NCBI RefSeq assembly: GCF_038396675.1
Contig: NC_088933.1
Coordinates: forward strand, 17,334,001-17,398,000
Reading direction: 5' to 3'
Length of the DNA: 64,000 nucleotides
Origin: Hydra vulgaris
Taxonomy: Eukaryota > Cnidaria > Hydrozoa > Anthoathecata > Hydridae
The notes below the pieces were generated by a model. That model was not told the DNA's origin. It did no database searches and saw only the letters and a program-made list of their open reading frames with translations. Below are positions 1-32,639 of the stretch, one piece after another (the stretch's first letter is position 1; each line of letters opens with the position of its first letter). A program made the position numbers and the translations under genes.

Positions 1-1665
1 AATGAATTTCAATTAGATGATGATATTAAGCAAAAGAAATTGAATTTCATTACAAGACAACTTAGACTCTTGCGTAACAAAAGTTTCTCTATAGCTGATT
101 ATTGCTTTGCAATCGAGTCTTTTTATAACTGCAACTACCATCAACTTCGTGATTTTTTAGTCCTTCCAAGTAAAAGAAAGCTGCAGTCTATAATTTCTGC
201 CACTAACATTGATCAGATTTTACAAAAAACATTTGAAAAAGTAAAGAACAATTAGCAGAAAAATGTTATTTTGATAGTTGACAAGGTAAAGATTAGACCA
301 ACAGTTGCTTATTCATGTGGAGTTTTAAATGGGATGGCAAAAAATGATCCAGAATCCAAAGCAACCTCTATGCTATGTGTTATGATGAAATGCTTACATG
401 GCAGACCTAGTTTATTGATTTCTGTTACTCCTGTTCACAAACTAACATCATTGTATCAGTTCATTGTTGTGAAAGAAGCTGCTATTATAATTGAAAAACA
501 CGGTGGAATAGTTTTAGGATCTGTAACTGATAATCATAAAATCAATCAGCAATACTGCAAAATATTTAACAGAATTACTGACTATCAGGCCATTCATCCA
601 TTAGACGATCATTGTGTTTGGTTTCTTTTGTTTGACACAGTTCATCTACTTAAATGCTTACGAAATAACTGGATTTCTGAAAAGTGTCAAAAGATATCTT
701 TAGATAATAAAACCATAGCTTCATTTTCAGATGTGAAAGGTCTGTATCAATATGAGAAAGAGAACATTTTATAATCAGTTCCTTTATCCTATGCCGCTGT
801 TTATCCTTCGAGACTTCAACTACAGAATGTGCAACATGTTTTAAGAGTATTTAATGAGAAAGTAGCTGCCCTAAAACTAAAAGGAGCTTATGAAACCTCC
901 TCTTTTATTCAAAATATTTTAGATTGGTGGAACATTGATCACAACTGGTGGAACATTGATCACAACCGATCTGTGCAAGATAAAGATTCAAATAATCTTC
1001 AATTGTTTGTAGACATATTTAAATGTATAAAGTCAGGACATGGACCTAAACAAGCTCATTGTGTTACCCATGATACCAAAAAAGCCCTTGTGCAAACCAC
1101 TGAAGGGTTGATAGCTATCTGCAAGCATTTGTTTTCAGTTGGTTTTGATTATGTTTTGCTTCGTGAGCTACAAAGTGACAGAATAGAAGGAGAATTTTCT
1201 GTTTATAGACAATCAACAGGGGCAAATGCTTTTATGGCAGCTGGTGATGTTTTCTCTGCTTTTAAAAAGCGTTTAGCTTGATTTGCTGCATCATTTTTAG
1301 AATCGATGGAAGTAGGGCAACCCAATAGAAAAGGTCACATATGCGAGGGTCCAATTAGTATTGAAGATGCAACCTCAATTGAAACATGCATTTATGATGT
1401 GAGTCTTTCTGAAACTGAAGAGAACTCTGCTGCCTATGTGGCAGGGTGGCTTGAGAAAAAATGTGAAGGTGAACTAGTTTATCCAGATGATGAACCTAAA
1501 CTAACAAATGAAGCTAAAGACTTTATTGAGGAAGTTTCAATGGGATATTTGCCACTCCCACATGAGTGTACCTATCAGCTAGTTAAAATTGGTTTATGCT
1601 TTGTAAAAGGAAAAAAACACAGAGCATGTTGTAGAAAAAGACTTATAAACATTCTTTCTGTATAG
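1..1665 (+). pseudogene. P-element/THAP9-like transposase, decayed
   Basis: One reading frame stays in register from the left edge to a TAG at 1663-1665, broken only by three in-frame stops at 253-255, 772-774 and 1279-1281. There is no frameshift. The middle part reads like the P/THAP9 catalytic and GTP-binding core: IVDKVKIRP near 277-303, GSVTDNHKIN near 520, and a FLLFDTVHLLKCLRNNW stretch near 622-672. P-family enzymes use a D-D-E triad; Asp is present in both the VDK and VTD positions. The N-terminal THAP zinc finger would lie left of the window. Residues 309-322 are a 7-residue tandem duplication. The ends of the element were not identified. It is a dead copy unless the stops are sequencing errors. 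Confidence 0.8.
925..966 (+). repeat. 21-bp perfect tandem duplication inside the P transposase
   Basis: The 21 bases at 925-945 are repeated exactly at 946-966, adding seven in-frame codons (WWNIDHN twice). The multiple-of-three length keeps the frame open. Confidence 0.9.
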
Positions 1666-2192
1666 GACACATACTATGATTTAGGTTTATCTTCAAAAAG
1701 CCTTTTCAGGCGTTTGGCAATTGTTCTCCTGCATTGAATGCAGAATTTGGATAAAGACCAAACGAAAAATGCATGTCTTTATAAGACATCAATTAAGAAG
1801 GCACGCCTAGCTGAATAATGTCATTATGATATATATATAATATTTTGTTGTTTCTTTTTTTAAGAAGTTTATTATATTAAATTCATGTTTTTTTTTTTTA
1901 AAGTTTTCACTTTGTTAAAAAGTCTCTAGAGAATATAATGTTTACATTTTTTCATAGAAGAATTTTTTTATATTGATCTTTTATGCTTTTTTAAATAAGT
2001 TTTTAATTTGTTATTAATTTTTTATCAACAATAACGCAAAATTATTTTAATAATATTTCAGTAAATTGATTTTATAAAAAACGCTACTTCGGCCAAATTT
2101 AGTTAAATAAGAGTTTAGTGAGAAATATTGAATGGCCTTTGCTAGCGGAGTCAGGAAATCGACTTTGCGCGTCCTTCCGTATAGTAGTCCTT
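1666..2192. other. AT-rich sequence after the P transposase
   Basis: No gene seen. The first ~150 bases are less AT-rich and may be the transposase 3' end or UTR. The last ~90 bases before the TA tract (about 2100-2190) are GC-richer and look like a fragment of an unrecognised repeat. Confidence 0.4.
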
Positions 2193-2383
<191 letters not shown>

Positions 2384-2637
2384 ATATTTAAAAATATATA
2401 TGAATACTATAGTGTAAATAATAATAACCAATGAATTGATAAATTTTTTAATTAATGAATAAAGAAAATAAATTTTATCTTTTTTTATTACAAAACTTTT
2501 AGACTTTTAATTTTTTTAAAAAAGAACAAAAACTTATAGCATTATAGGTTGAAAAAACTAAAATACTAAAATACTATGATACTATGATAAAAAACAAGGT
2601 CGAAAGATATGAACTGATATAAAAATAAAATATTTAC

Positions 2638-23809
<21,172 letters not shown>

Positions 23810-23892
23810 CTATAAAATATTAAGATATGTTTATCATTTTATAATAAATCACAGTGTAAAATGAAAAAAGTTTTATAAGTGATTTTCTACTA

Positions 23893-24011
<119 letters not shown>

Positions 24012-24183
24012 CAGTGCCGGTTTTAGCACTACCAGCGCCCTGGGCGAGATTTCTACGGCGCCTTTAGCTCAATTTAACCCCATTCAAAAAAAAGACAAAG
24101 GGTAAAATAACCAATTAGTTTCGCCCCTTTATATTCGGTGCCCTGGGCCATCGCCCAACCAGGCCCTACCCTAACGCCGCCAC

Positions 24184-24185
<2 letters not shown>
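24012..24185. mobile_element. 174-bp hAT-type MITE inside a (TA)n tract
   Basis: Ends CAGTGCCGGTTTTAG (left) and the complement of CAGTGGCGGCGTTAG (right). Both are flanked by the 8-bp CATATATA at 24004-24011 and 24186-24193. The CAGTG-CGG ends and 8-bp duplication are typical of hAT elements. The interior is GC-rich with GCCCTGGGC motifs near both ends. No coding capacity. Confidence 0.85.

Positions 24186-24227
<42 letters not shown>
24186..24227. repeat. (TA)n microsatellite, right block
   Basis: Continuation of the TA tract interrupted by the MITE. Confidence 0.95.
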
Positions 24228-24232
<5 letters not shown>

Positions 24233-24861
24233 AAAAAGATTTAAGTTTGAATTTTTGCCGTAATTTAAAAAACGTTAAATTTGAAGTCATATTTTATTTC
24301 TTAAAAAAAATGTCTACTTGCTTTTTTTAAAGTAAAACAGGTTAGTTTTATATCTGGTTTGTTTATGGATAGCTATATAATTTAACAAAAACTATTAGCT
24401 TTGGAAAAAAGTCAAACAAATTATTTTAAAGCTAAAAAAAAATTTAATCATGAGAAAAGGATGAATAGCAATTTCATCCCACAAGAGACAATCTTGCTGA
24501 AAAAATTTAGTAGTCGGTATGTTAATACATTTAAGACAGAGATAAATGCTTTTTATAGACATTTTTTTATATTGAACTGTGAAAAAACACAGTTTTGGTG
24601 GTGTTGAGATATTTGCATGGGTTGGACTAGATCATGTGCTGATGTGGGAGTATATTGAAGGATTTGCTGGAGCTATAAACAGTATACATAGTTCAAATGA
24701 TTAACAAAAAATTATTATTGAAATACTTTTTGATAAGATATCAAAAATGTCAAAGTGCAAAAACATTTTTGGATCAAAAATTATAAAAAAAGAGAAGAAA
24801 AAAAATAGAGTTAAGATCAAAAAGATTAAAATTGTTGACAAGTGGGCCTAATTACACTACT
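24228..24861. other. Unassigned sequence before the Ty3/gypsy relic
   Basis: A Lys-rich 68-codon frame at 24401-24607 and the following sequence might be decayed transposase. No signature motif supports that, so no gene is called. Confidence 0.3.
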
Positions 24862-24975
24862 GCTGTGTTTTGATTATTTACTCTGTTTATTTAAGAGTAG
24901 AAAAACTTATAAGAATTAAAATTGTTGTTGTTCTTTATTCAAGTGTTTCTATTTTCTGCTCTTATCAAAACAAAT

Positions 24976-25296
24976 ATGGATAGAGCCCTAAGACCTTCTC
25001 ACTTTGATACATTACCAAACTCACCTTCTGCAACAAAATTATTTAAACATTGGCTCAGAACATTTGAGTATTATCTTGATGAACTCCCTCAAGAACTCAA
25101 TAAGTTAAAAATCCTGACTAACTTTGTTGTGCCTGATGTTTATCAAATAATAAGCGAATGTCCTAATTATGAAGCAGCGATACAAGCTTTACAATTTGTG
25201 TACATCAAACCATCTAATGAGGTTTATGCACGACACATTTTGGCAACACGAAAGCAACAGCCAGGAGAAAGTTTTGACATGCTGTTAAAGTTTTAG
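24976..25296 (+). pseudogene. Ty3/gypsy gag fragment
   Basis: From ATG at 24976 to TAG at 25294-25296, 106 residues: MDRALRPSHFDTLPNSPSAT, then FKHWLRTFEYYLDELPQE, then FARH-like YARHILATRKQQPGESFDML. This resembles the capsid part of invertebrate Ty3/gypsy gag. The frame closes early. A CCHC zinc knuckle (CFNCEKVGHFAKLC) follows in another frame at about 25436-25478, with a damaged second knuckle before it (CWNCGN). Confidence 0.75.
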
Positions 25297-25521
25297 CAAA
25301 GGAATGTAACAAATTCAACTGTAGCTGCAATAACAAAAAAGCCAAAGCAATTTAACTCAAATTCTGTTTCAAATTGTTGGAACTGTGGAAATCAAAGACA
25401 TACTAAAGTTGTTTTTTCCTGCTAGAGAGTCAATTTGTTTTAATTGTGAGAAAGTTGGTCATTTTGCCAAGTTATGTAAATCTTTTAAACTTACAACATG
25501 AATCTTGATATGTGATATAAT

Positions 25522-26019
25522 GATAGTGGTAGCACTGATAGTTTTATTCACCCTCAATTGGTACAAAAACTAAACCTAATAGTTCATAGACAACCAAAAA
25601 CAGGTATCTATGGCTTCATCTTCTTTATCTAGTACAATTTGTGGAGTAGTTTTTGTTAATATTTCAATGAGCATTATAAACTAGTGAAACTGAACATCTT
25701 AAATGAGTTATGCATGGATGTTATTCTGGGTCTTGATTTTCAAAAACAACACAAAGCTGTAACCCTTAAATTTGAAGGAAAAAAACCCCTATTATTAATT
25801 TGTGGTCTGTCGAAGTTGAACCTATCTCCATCTAGTCTATTTGGCAATTTATCGCCTAACTGTAAACCAATAGCTTCAAATCTCGTCGATATAGCAAGGA
25901 AGACCAGTCATTCATTGAAATGGAAGTACAATGTATGCTTAAAGAGGACATTATTGAACATACAAATTTTACCTAGAGCTTATGGCAATATGAGGTAAAA
26001 CCCATGAGTAGCATGATAG
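25522..26019 (+). pseudogene. Ty3/gypsy protease and start of reverse transcriptase
   Basis: DSGSTDSFIHP at about 25522 is an aspartic protease active-site block (D-S-G). The frame 25684-25998 carries ELCMDVILGLDFQKQH, the protease C-terminal block, then PNCKPIASN. In a shifted frame EDQSFIEMEVQ and LKEDIIEHTN mark the start of RT. The rest of RT, including the catalytic YxDD, is absent where the LINE begins. Confidence 0.72.
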
Positions 26020-26840
26020 TAAACTGGAAAAATTTCTCAATACAGATAAAACTCAATTTTTTTCAGCCAATGGTTATCACAATAAGTTAGATCTTCCTAT
26101 ATTTATAAATGGTGATGTACTTAATGAGTCATCTACTCTTCATCTTCTAGGATTAACTTTTACTTCCAATCTTTCTTGGAAACCATATATCAAATCAGTT
26201 GCAAAATTAGCATCTGCTAAGGTTGCATCTCTTTATCAAGCTCAACACTTTCTTACTTCGGATTCTATTCTCTATCTCTATTAATCTCAAATCCGGCCTT
26301 GTATAAAATACTGTTGCTGTATCTGAGGCGGATCTTTTAATGATGCCTTTTTTCTTTTAGACAAGGTGCAAAAACGCATTGTAATCATAGTTGGACCTGC
26401 TCTTGCAGCCAACCTCCTACTATTATCACATCGTCGTAATGTTGCTTCTCTTTCTTTTCTGCAATTTCTATAATGGGCACTGCTCTAAAGAGCTAGCGTC
26501 TCTTGTACCATCTACTAAAATTCATTCTCATGTTACTCGTCATTTAATCTCATCTTTTTTCTCATCCTTTTTCTGTGACTTTCAAATCTCATCCTTTTTC
26601 TGTGACTGTTCTTAAGTGCTCAAAAAACTCTTAGTCTAGTTTTTTTCCTGGAGCATCAGTTCTTGGGAATTCACTTCCTTCATCTTGCTTTCCTGATTCA
26701 TATAATTTGCAATCCTTTAAGTCGTCCGTCAATTGTTATCTTGCTCTACAATCTTCACCTTTTCTCTTCCAGTAACTTCCAACTTTAATTAGTGGTTGTT
26801 TGCAGCCTTGTTGGAAGCAAAGATGTTTAAAAAAAAAAAA
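26020..26840 (+). mobile_element. LINE 3' fragment inserted in the gypsy RT
   Basis: Plus-strand RT C-terminal part: DKTQFFSANG, LHLLGLTFTSNLSWKPYIKS, ASAKVASLYQAQHFLTSDSI and a decayed RPC-EYCC block, then HRRNVASLSF and further 3' sequence. The insert ends in a run of A at about 26828-26839, like a LINE poly(A) tail. After it the gypsy RT resumes. It is the same family as 10340-11745. 5' truncation is typical of LINE insertion. Several stops and a short duplication near 26565-26610. Confidence 0.75.
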
Positions 26841-27400
26841 TCAGCTGAAAATATAAATCTTACATATAATCATGATAAATGTAGCTTTTCCCAAGATAAA
26901 ATTTGCATTCTTGGTTATCTTATAGAAAAAGGAAAACTCAAATCAGATCCCAGTCATCTTCAACCTATGAAAGAGATGCCTCCTCATGATGTTAAATCCA
27001 TGAAGCGCATCATCGGACTATTCCAAACTTTTCCGACAAGATAGCATCTCTTACCAGAAACACCAAGTACACATTAGATTATCAGTGTGTAAATGATTTC
27101 ACTTTACAATTACAACTTAAACAAGGCATTGCAAATGCTGTGACAGATTATGTGGACGAAAATGTTCTGCTTGAAGTAGAAACTGATGCATCTGACATTG
27201 CTATACCTGCAGTTCTTAATCAAAATGATCACCCAGTTGCTTTCTTTTCAAAATCATTTCAAAAATATGAGCTCAAACATCCCTCTATTGAAAAAGAAGC
27301 TTACACAATAATAGAAGCAGTCAGACATTAAAAACACTACCTTATTGGACGCAATTTTAGGCTTATTACTGATTTGATTGTTATTTAAATTGTATCCTAT
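26841..27400 (+). pseudogene. Ty3/gypsy RT C-terminus and RNase H
   Basis: 26841-27040 encodes NINLTYNHDKCSFSQDKICI, then LGYLIEKGKLKSDP and a KSMKRIIGLF block, which are the RT thumb and connection blocks. 27140-27331 encodes VLLEVETDASDIAIPAVLNQ, then PVAFFSKSFQKYE and PSIEKEAYTIIEAVRH, an RNase H domain with the first acidic TDAS and KEAY blocks intact. A stop ends the frame before the tail. Confidence 0.8.
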
Positions 27401-27489
27401 ATTTTTGAAAACATAACCATATTTTTAAAAACATTAATCAAAGATTAAAAATGATAAAATTTATCAATGGAAAATTGAACTATCTTGCT

Positions 27490-28290
27490 ATAATTATGAA
27501 TACATTGCTCAGCAATAAACACTTACAACTTAATTCAGCTTTATAAATCACTCTGTCATTCTAGAGTAACTAGATTTTATGCCTTTATTAAAAATCATAA
27601 TTTACCTTTCCCAATCATATTAAACTTATAACTAATCAGTGCAAACTATGTTGTGAATGTAAGTCTAAATACTATAACCCACTAAAATCTAATTTAATAA
27701 AGGCGATACAACCATTGGAACACAACAAGTATTCTCGGTTTTTGGTTTGCCAAATTATATCCATTCCGATAGAGGTTCAGCCTTCATCAGTAAAGAATTA
27801 TAACAATACTTGCTAGAGAAAAGTATTGCGACAAGTCATACTACAGCATATAATCTCCAAGGAATGGACAAGCTGAAAATTATAATGGAACCATAATGAA
27901 GTCTATTGAGATTGCTACTAGATAACACAATTTACGCATCAAAGCTTGGGAAAAAGTATTGCCAGATGCTCTCCATTCTATAAGATCCTTAATAAATACT
28001 AAAACAATGGAGACACCTCATGAAAGAATGTTTAAGCACCTTCGTAAAACAGCCACTGGATGCACTTTATCTTCATGGTTAAGTCATCCTGGACCAATAC
28101 TAATGAAAAGACAGTTTAACTCATAGATGCTAATCCTCAATATGCTCACATAAGGTATCCAGATGGAAGAGAAACCACAGTTTTGCTAAGACACTTAGCT
28201 CCAACAAGTTCTGTTCCAATCATTGATCAAACAAATCATATTGAACCTTTACCAGAGAATGCTTTTAATAAACATTCTTATGCTTATAAA
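27490..28290 (+). pseudogene. Ty3/gypsy integrase, broken
   Basis: Fragments in changing frames: CHSRVTRFYAFIKNH and a CKLCCECK zinc-binding remnant (27540-27670), HSDRGSAFISKE around 27757-27795, NGQAENYNGTIMKSIEIATR at about 27855, and PETPHERMF-like and HLAPTSSVPI C-terminal blocks to about 28220. The central Asp block and the NGQAE Glu block of the D-D-E triad can be traced. The first Asp region seems deleted. Confidence 0.7.
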
Positions 28291-28626
28291 CCATAAACAC
28301 CTGAAAAATATGGACTTACCAATACCATTTCTGAAAACTCTACTAATCAGCCTCCCTTTATCAACCTCCACTAGCAGAAAATCTTGTCAATGATTCTTGT
28401 CCGATCGATCCATTGTTATCAATAACACCTGGAAAAGACACACGTAGATCCTCAAGAGTCGACCCTTACGGCTTATAGAAGGATATACATGAAGAACCTT
28501 GTTTATATTATGTTCTGTTTATATTATGACTGCAGAGAATGTTGTGTTTTGATTATTTACTTTGCTTATTTGCTTAAAACTTATAAGAATCAAAATTGTT
28601 GTTGTTCTTTATACAAGTGTTTCAAC

Positions 28627-28939
28627 TACCTTACAAAATAAATTTTTTTTGCTGATTACAATTTGAGACTTAATTTTATATAATTTAAAAATGCTGAAGT
28701 CAAAAACAATACCTTTTTTTCATTGGACATCTGGTTTTTACAATAAATAAGATTTTAATTAGTTTATACCATAAATTTCAGGGGTAGATCCATAGGGAGG
28801 GGAGGCATGGGGAGCCTGACTCCCTCCCTTACAACATTAAAAACAAACATAGAAAAACAAACTTTATACAAAGCTATATGTTAGACAAACATCAATAAGT
28901 TATAATTTACAGAATAAAGTACATTGAAGCAAGAAAAAA
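28627..28939. other. Unassigned, with a short GC-rich repeat fragment
   Basis: About 28784-28832 (CAGGGGTAGATCCATAGGGA and onward) is GC-rich with an inverted feel (GGGAG / CTCCC). It is probably a transposon end. No gene. Confidence 0.35.
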
Positions 28940-29275
28940 GCTGGGTTTTTTTGTCTTTTTTTGAACATGTTTAATGACCTGAACATCTCTTTTCAAAGAC
29001 CAGCAGCCATCAGCCATAATATTAGTGTTCCATTGTCCTTGTTAGTTCTTTTTCATGGTTTTAATATTTTGATAAAGACACTTACCTTGTTTCTTGCTTA
29101 CAGCTTTAAAATTTAATAATTACCGATAAGCACCTTCTTAATCAGATCAAACAAAAGAAGCATGGAAAATCATCTTTTTGGCCAAGCAGGCACATTACTT
29201 TAATATTACAACAGATGATCCAATTATGCTTGTTGTAATTGATTTTCTCTAATATCTTCTTAGTGCTGTCATAAC
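28940..29275 (-). pseudogene. Relic of an uncharacterised transposon-associated protein
   Basis: On the minus strand, CNIKVMCLLGQKDDFPCFFC is followed after a deletion by QGKCLYQNIKTMKK, then QGQWNTNIMADGCWSLKRD. From memory this corresponds to two blocks of a family frequent in Hydra and hemipteran genomes: CDLKV...GYTK-PCF-C-WDSR and DEHGERFHQDI...ADYCW-LKRD. Its function is not known to me. Stops and a large internal deletion make it non-functional. Confidence 0.5.
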
Positions 29276-29306
29276 TTTCCTATAATACTGTTGAATATCC
29301 AATGAG

Positions 29307-29396
<90 letters not shown>
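29307..29396. repeat. (TA)n microsatellite
   Basis: About 88 bases of TA. Confidence 0.96.
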
Positions 29397-29398
<2 letters not shown>

Positions 29399-30231
29399 GG
29401 AACAGCGTTTTAAGTGGAACACTTGTATTTATTTTGGAAAAAAAATGAATTATGACTATACTTTTTGCTAGTAAACGTCTTATTTTCTGTTTCAACAGAT
29501 TGTGAAAGTTATCCCTTAAAAAAAGCACATTTAAAGCTTTTTTGTGTCACTTTTTTTCGGTGATCGCACTTCATGTTCACACTATATTGATTGCACTTAG
29601 TAAATTATACTATTATAGATTATACGGTTTTTTGTGTTTAATGCGGTAAGATTTAAAATGCAAATAAAAACAAAAACTTAGCTTATAAGTTGCTGCAAGC
29701 ATGGTATTGCAGTGATATACTTAATTAGTCATCAAATCGGTATTGCATGTGCATGCACAAAATATTTAACCTTCAAAGAATTTTTGAAAAATTTTGCTTT
29801 GGGGTCGGAGTCAGAGTACAACTCCAACAGTTGTACTCTAAAAGTTTCAACAATTGGAGTTAAAGTCTGTAATTTTCTTTACAACTCTCCACCCCTGGTA
29901 GCAACCATAAACATTATTGCTTTTTAATCGATAAAATAAAATTACAAGTTTTGAATGAACTTTTTAAATTGTCACTGTAAAATAAAAATTAATTTTTTTA
30001 AATGATTTTTGTTGATTTTCTAGGTATTTTTTGAAAAGAAACAACCAATTCCAATTAAAGAATCAAAGTGTTACAATTTAGGAAACCAGCTTGGTTGCCT
30101 TGATTGGAAGTGGTAAAATGGTACCATTGCAAAAAATAATTTATTTTCGATAACAGTGCAATCATAATAATAACTCAAATTATTCAAATTATTATTATGA
30201 TAGTCAAATTATTATTATGATAGTAAAATAC
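29397..30231. other. Unassigned intergenic sequence
   Basis: Contains a small hairpin AGAGTACAACT/AGTTGTACTCT at about 29812-29839, inside GTCGGAGTCAGAGT-type sequence that looks like a transposon end. A 22-bp tandem duplication lies at about 30184-30227. No coding signal. Confidence 0.4.
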
Positions 30232-30282
30232 AATTTGTTACATAAATACGCTATAACTTATAGTGTATTTATGTAACAAATT
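30232..30282. repeat. 25-bp-arm palindrome, 1-base loop
   Basis: Arms 30232-30256 and 30258-30282 around C30257, with one mismatch in 25 pairs. Core TTACATAAATAC. Confidence 0.93.
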
Positions 30283-30445
30283 ATTACTCTATTTTTGTAA
30301 CATTAATTTATACAACGTTTTCAGAAACAAAAAATAATGAAAGGAAAGGTTGCTGCTTCATGCCAACTCTCAGTCGATGTAGCAACATTCCCTTGTGGCA
30401 TCAGGCCATACGATTGTCAATGTATGTACTGAAGTCCTCAGCATT

Positions 30446-30629
<184 letters not shown>

Positions 30630-30687
30630 TTAGCTATATAACACATTAGCAAACATGGTTCTTTTGTACACTAACCATTATAAATAC

Positions 30688-30764
30688 CTGGGATATCTGA
30701 TCTTAAATAACATGCACGATGAAATCGTCTACATGTTGCATATAGTAATGCATTTTGACTGATT
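30688..30764 (-). other. Weak exon candidate with a presequence-like peptide
   Basis: Minus strand: acceptor TTGTTTAG, then one frame reading ISQNALLYATCRR, FHRACYLRS, DIP, then donor GTATTTAT. The peptide is Arg-rich with no acidic residue until near its end, like a mitochondrial presequence. It lies 5' of CLPP on the same strand. Its phase (ends with one base) does not fit the 23809 exon directly, and no ATG is in frame, so the link is speculative. Confidence 0.15.
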
Positions 30765-31563
30765 CTAAACAAACTTTGGAACAGTTAGCGAAGTATTTTT
30801 AAGGCACGGTCCATCCACTAATGGGTGAGAACTTATGAGAACTTCATCACAAAATCTTTCGTAAACTCATACAGGTTCTTGCAATTTCCATTTATAAATA
30901 AATGGAGAGCAAAGTTATACTTATGATACCTTTTATTTATTATTTTTACTTATATTTCTTACATGGCAATTATTTTATTCTCTTTATTTTATTTACTGTA
31001 TCCTTATTATTTTTTTGGGCCTTGAGGCTGTAAATGAAACTTGAAGTTTGGAAATGAAACTTCAAGTTTTAAAGTTCATGGGACATTCATTATGTTAGCA
31101 AAGTAATGGCGAGAGGAGTGTAAAGAAGTTAGACAATTATTAGGAAATTATAGGGATTCCTATCATTACTATTATAGGAATTCCTATTATTATTTTGTAT
31201 TGTTGTAATAGCTATTTTATTTTTAACCGTTTAAAACAAATTTTCAAATCTAAATCTAATGCATAGGTTTTAGCATACTAAGTCTATAGTCTTTAGCATA
31301 CTAAGTCAAACTTATCTGTTTAGAGTTTTATCTGTTTATCTTTCTTTTAATAATTTATTAAATAAAGTGATCCATTACCGACTGAATCGACTATTATCAG
31401 TTTTTTCATATTCAACTTTTTAATTAAATTAATTAAGTCCAAAAAGAATGTTTATAAAAAAAAATTTTGTTTAAAAAAGGCTAATAAAAAGTTTCCAGCA
31501 AATATTGAAATTACGAATTCTAATGGATTACTTACAAAAAAGTTAAAAGTTGCGTGTGTCATT

Positions 31564-31596
<33 letters not shown>

Positions 31597-32100
31597 TACA
31601 TAAAAAAAAAGTTTCTTGAAATGTTATAATCATAAATGAAGGAAACGGTTTGCCAGTAAAAAGTTCGCTAATAATTTATATATTGAAAATATATTTTTTC
31701 ACGTTACAACAAGTACAAGATGTTCCTATAAACAAAATAAGATAATTTTTTGGCATAGATAAATTTAAAAGTTAAATTTAGTAAAAGATCGATACATGAC
31801 TCTGTTAGTACGACAACTTTGTTTTACTTTTATTTTTGACTCTTTTTATTAAATTCTATTTACAACTTTTATACAGAAACAAAAATTCTCGAGGGCGTAA
31901 TTATATACAAAAATAGCTAATGACTTGACTAATAAATTACATCAAGTAACTTTAATAATATTATGACAAGAATTTTGCAAACTTAACAATAAAGTTTCAT
32001 AACGATCAGCTATTATTACATCACCCCAAGAATTGAAGTTCTTAAGTAACATAGTCATTTAGTATGTCGGCTTTCTCCTTTCTCTGGTGGATCGTCTGAT
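30765..32100. other. Unassigned intergenic sequence with a 29-base poly(T)
   Basis: A run of T spans 31566-31594. Small palindromic duplications of TTCCTAT/ATAGGAA type occur near 31150-31190. No gene recognised. Confidence 0.4.
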
Positions 32101-32113
32101 CGCTGGTAATAAA

Positions 32114-32593
32114 CTATCCACGATTTCTCTGCCGTGCAGCAAAAATGTCTAAATCTTCTAAATCACTTTCATCACTGTCGACCTCTTCACTGACAACAAT
32201 TTCACTTAAAGCGTTTGAAAAATTTGAGGCAGGAGGTATTCTGACGTCTCGCACATGTCTTGCTACACCATCAATTTCAATATTTGTGTTTGTGAGTATG
32301 TCAGTTACAGTACCAATTTTCCAAACTGAAGTGCACTTTGCACCAGCGGGGCGAACATAAACTTTTTCTTCAATTCTATAAGTTTTCATAACTTGTCGTG
32401 ATCTTTCCTGAGTTTTAATGTTTTTCTCCTCTTGAATTGGTAGACGCCAAACGTACTTATTTTTTTGAGAAGCAGGTGCAGATTCCTCATTTGTTCCTAC
32501 CGTTGGTGTTGCATTGTACCAAACTACCGCTACCAACAGGCATATTTGTGCCCTCGCAGCTGTTCGTTTTACTGTGCGGTGGTTACGCTCCAC
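32114..32593 (-). pseudogene. Gypsy-like integrase C-terminal part
   Basis: Begins VERNHRTVKRTAARAQI, which follows the catalytic Glu in retroelement integrases. It continues through WRLPIQEEKN and YVRPAGAKCTSVWKIGTVTD, and ends in an acidic tail to a stop at 32114. Open over 159 codons, so this part is less decayed than the rest. Confidence 0.8.
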
Positions 32594-32639
32594 AATCCCA
32601 TTTCCTGATGGTCTATATGCACATCTATACTTCTTTTTT

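Larger units (their letters stand above)
24862..28626 (+). mobile_element. Ty3/gypsy LTR retrotransposon relic, split by a LINE
   Basis: Order on the plus strand is gag, zinc knuckle, protease, RT start, LINE insertion, RT end, RNase H, integrase, which is the Ty3/gypsy order. A short terminal direct repeat supports this: a stretch beginning TGTGTTTTGATTATTTACT near 24870 recurs near 28542. Both copies continue into an ATAAGAAT/CAAAATTGTTGTTG block ending near 24945 and 28626. Full LTRs are not clear, and the repeats have diverged by several changes. Every reading frame is broken, so it is an old inactive copy. Confidence 0.82.
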
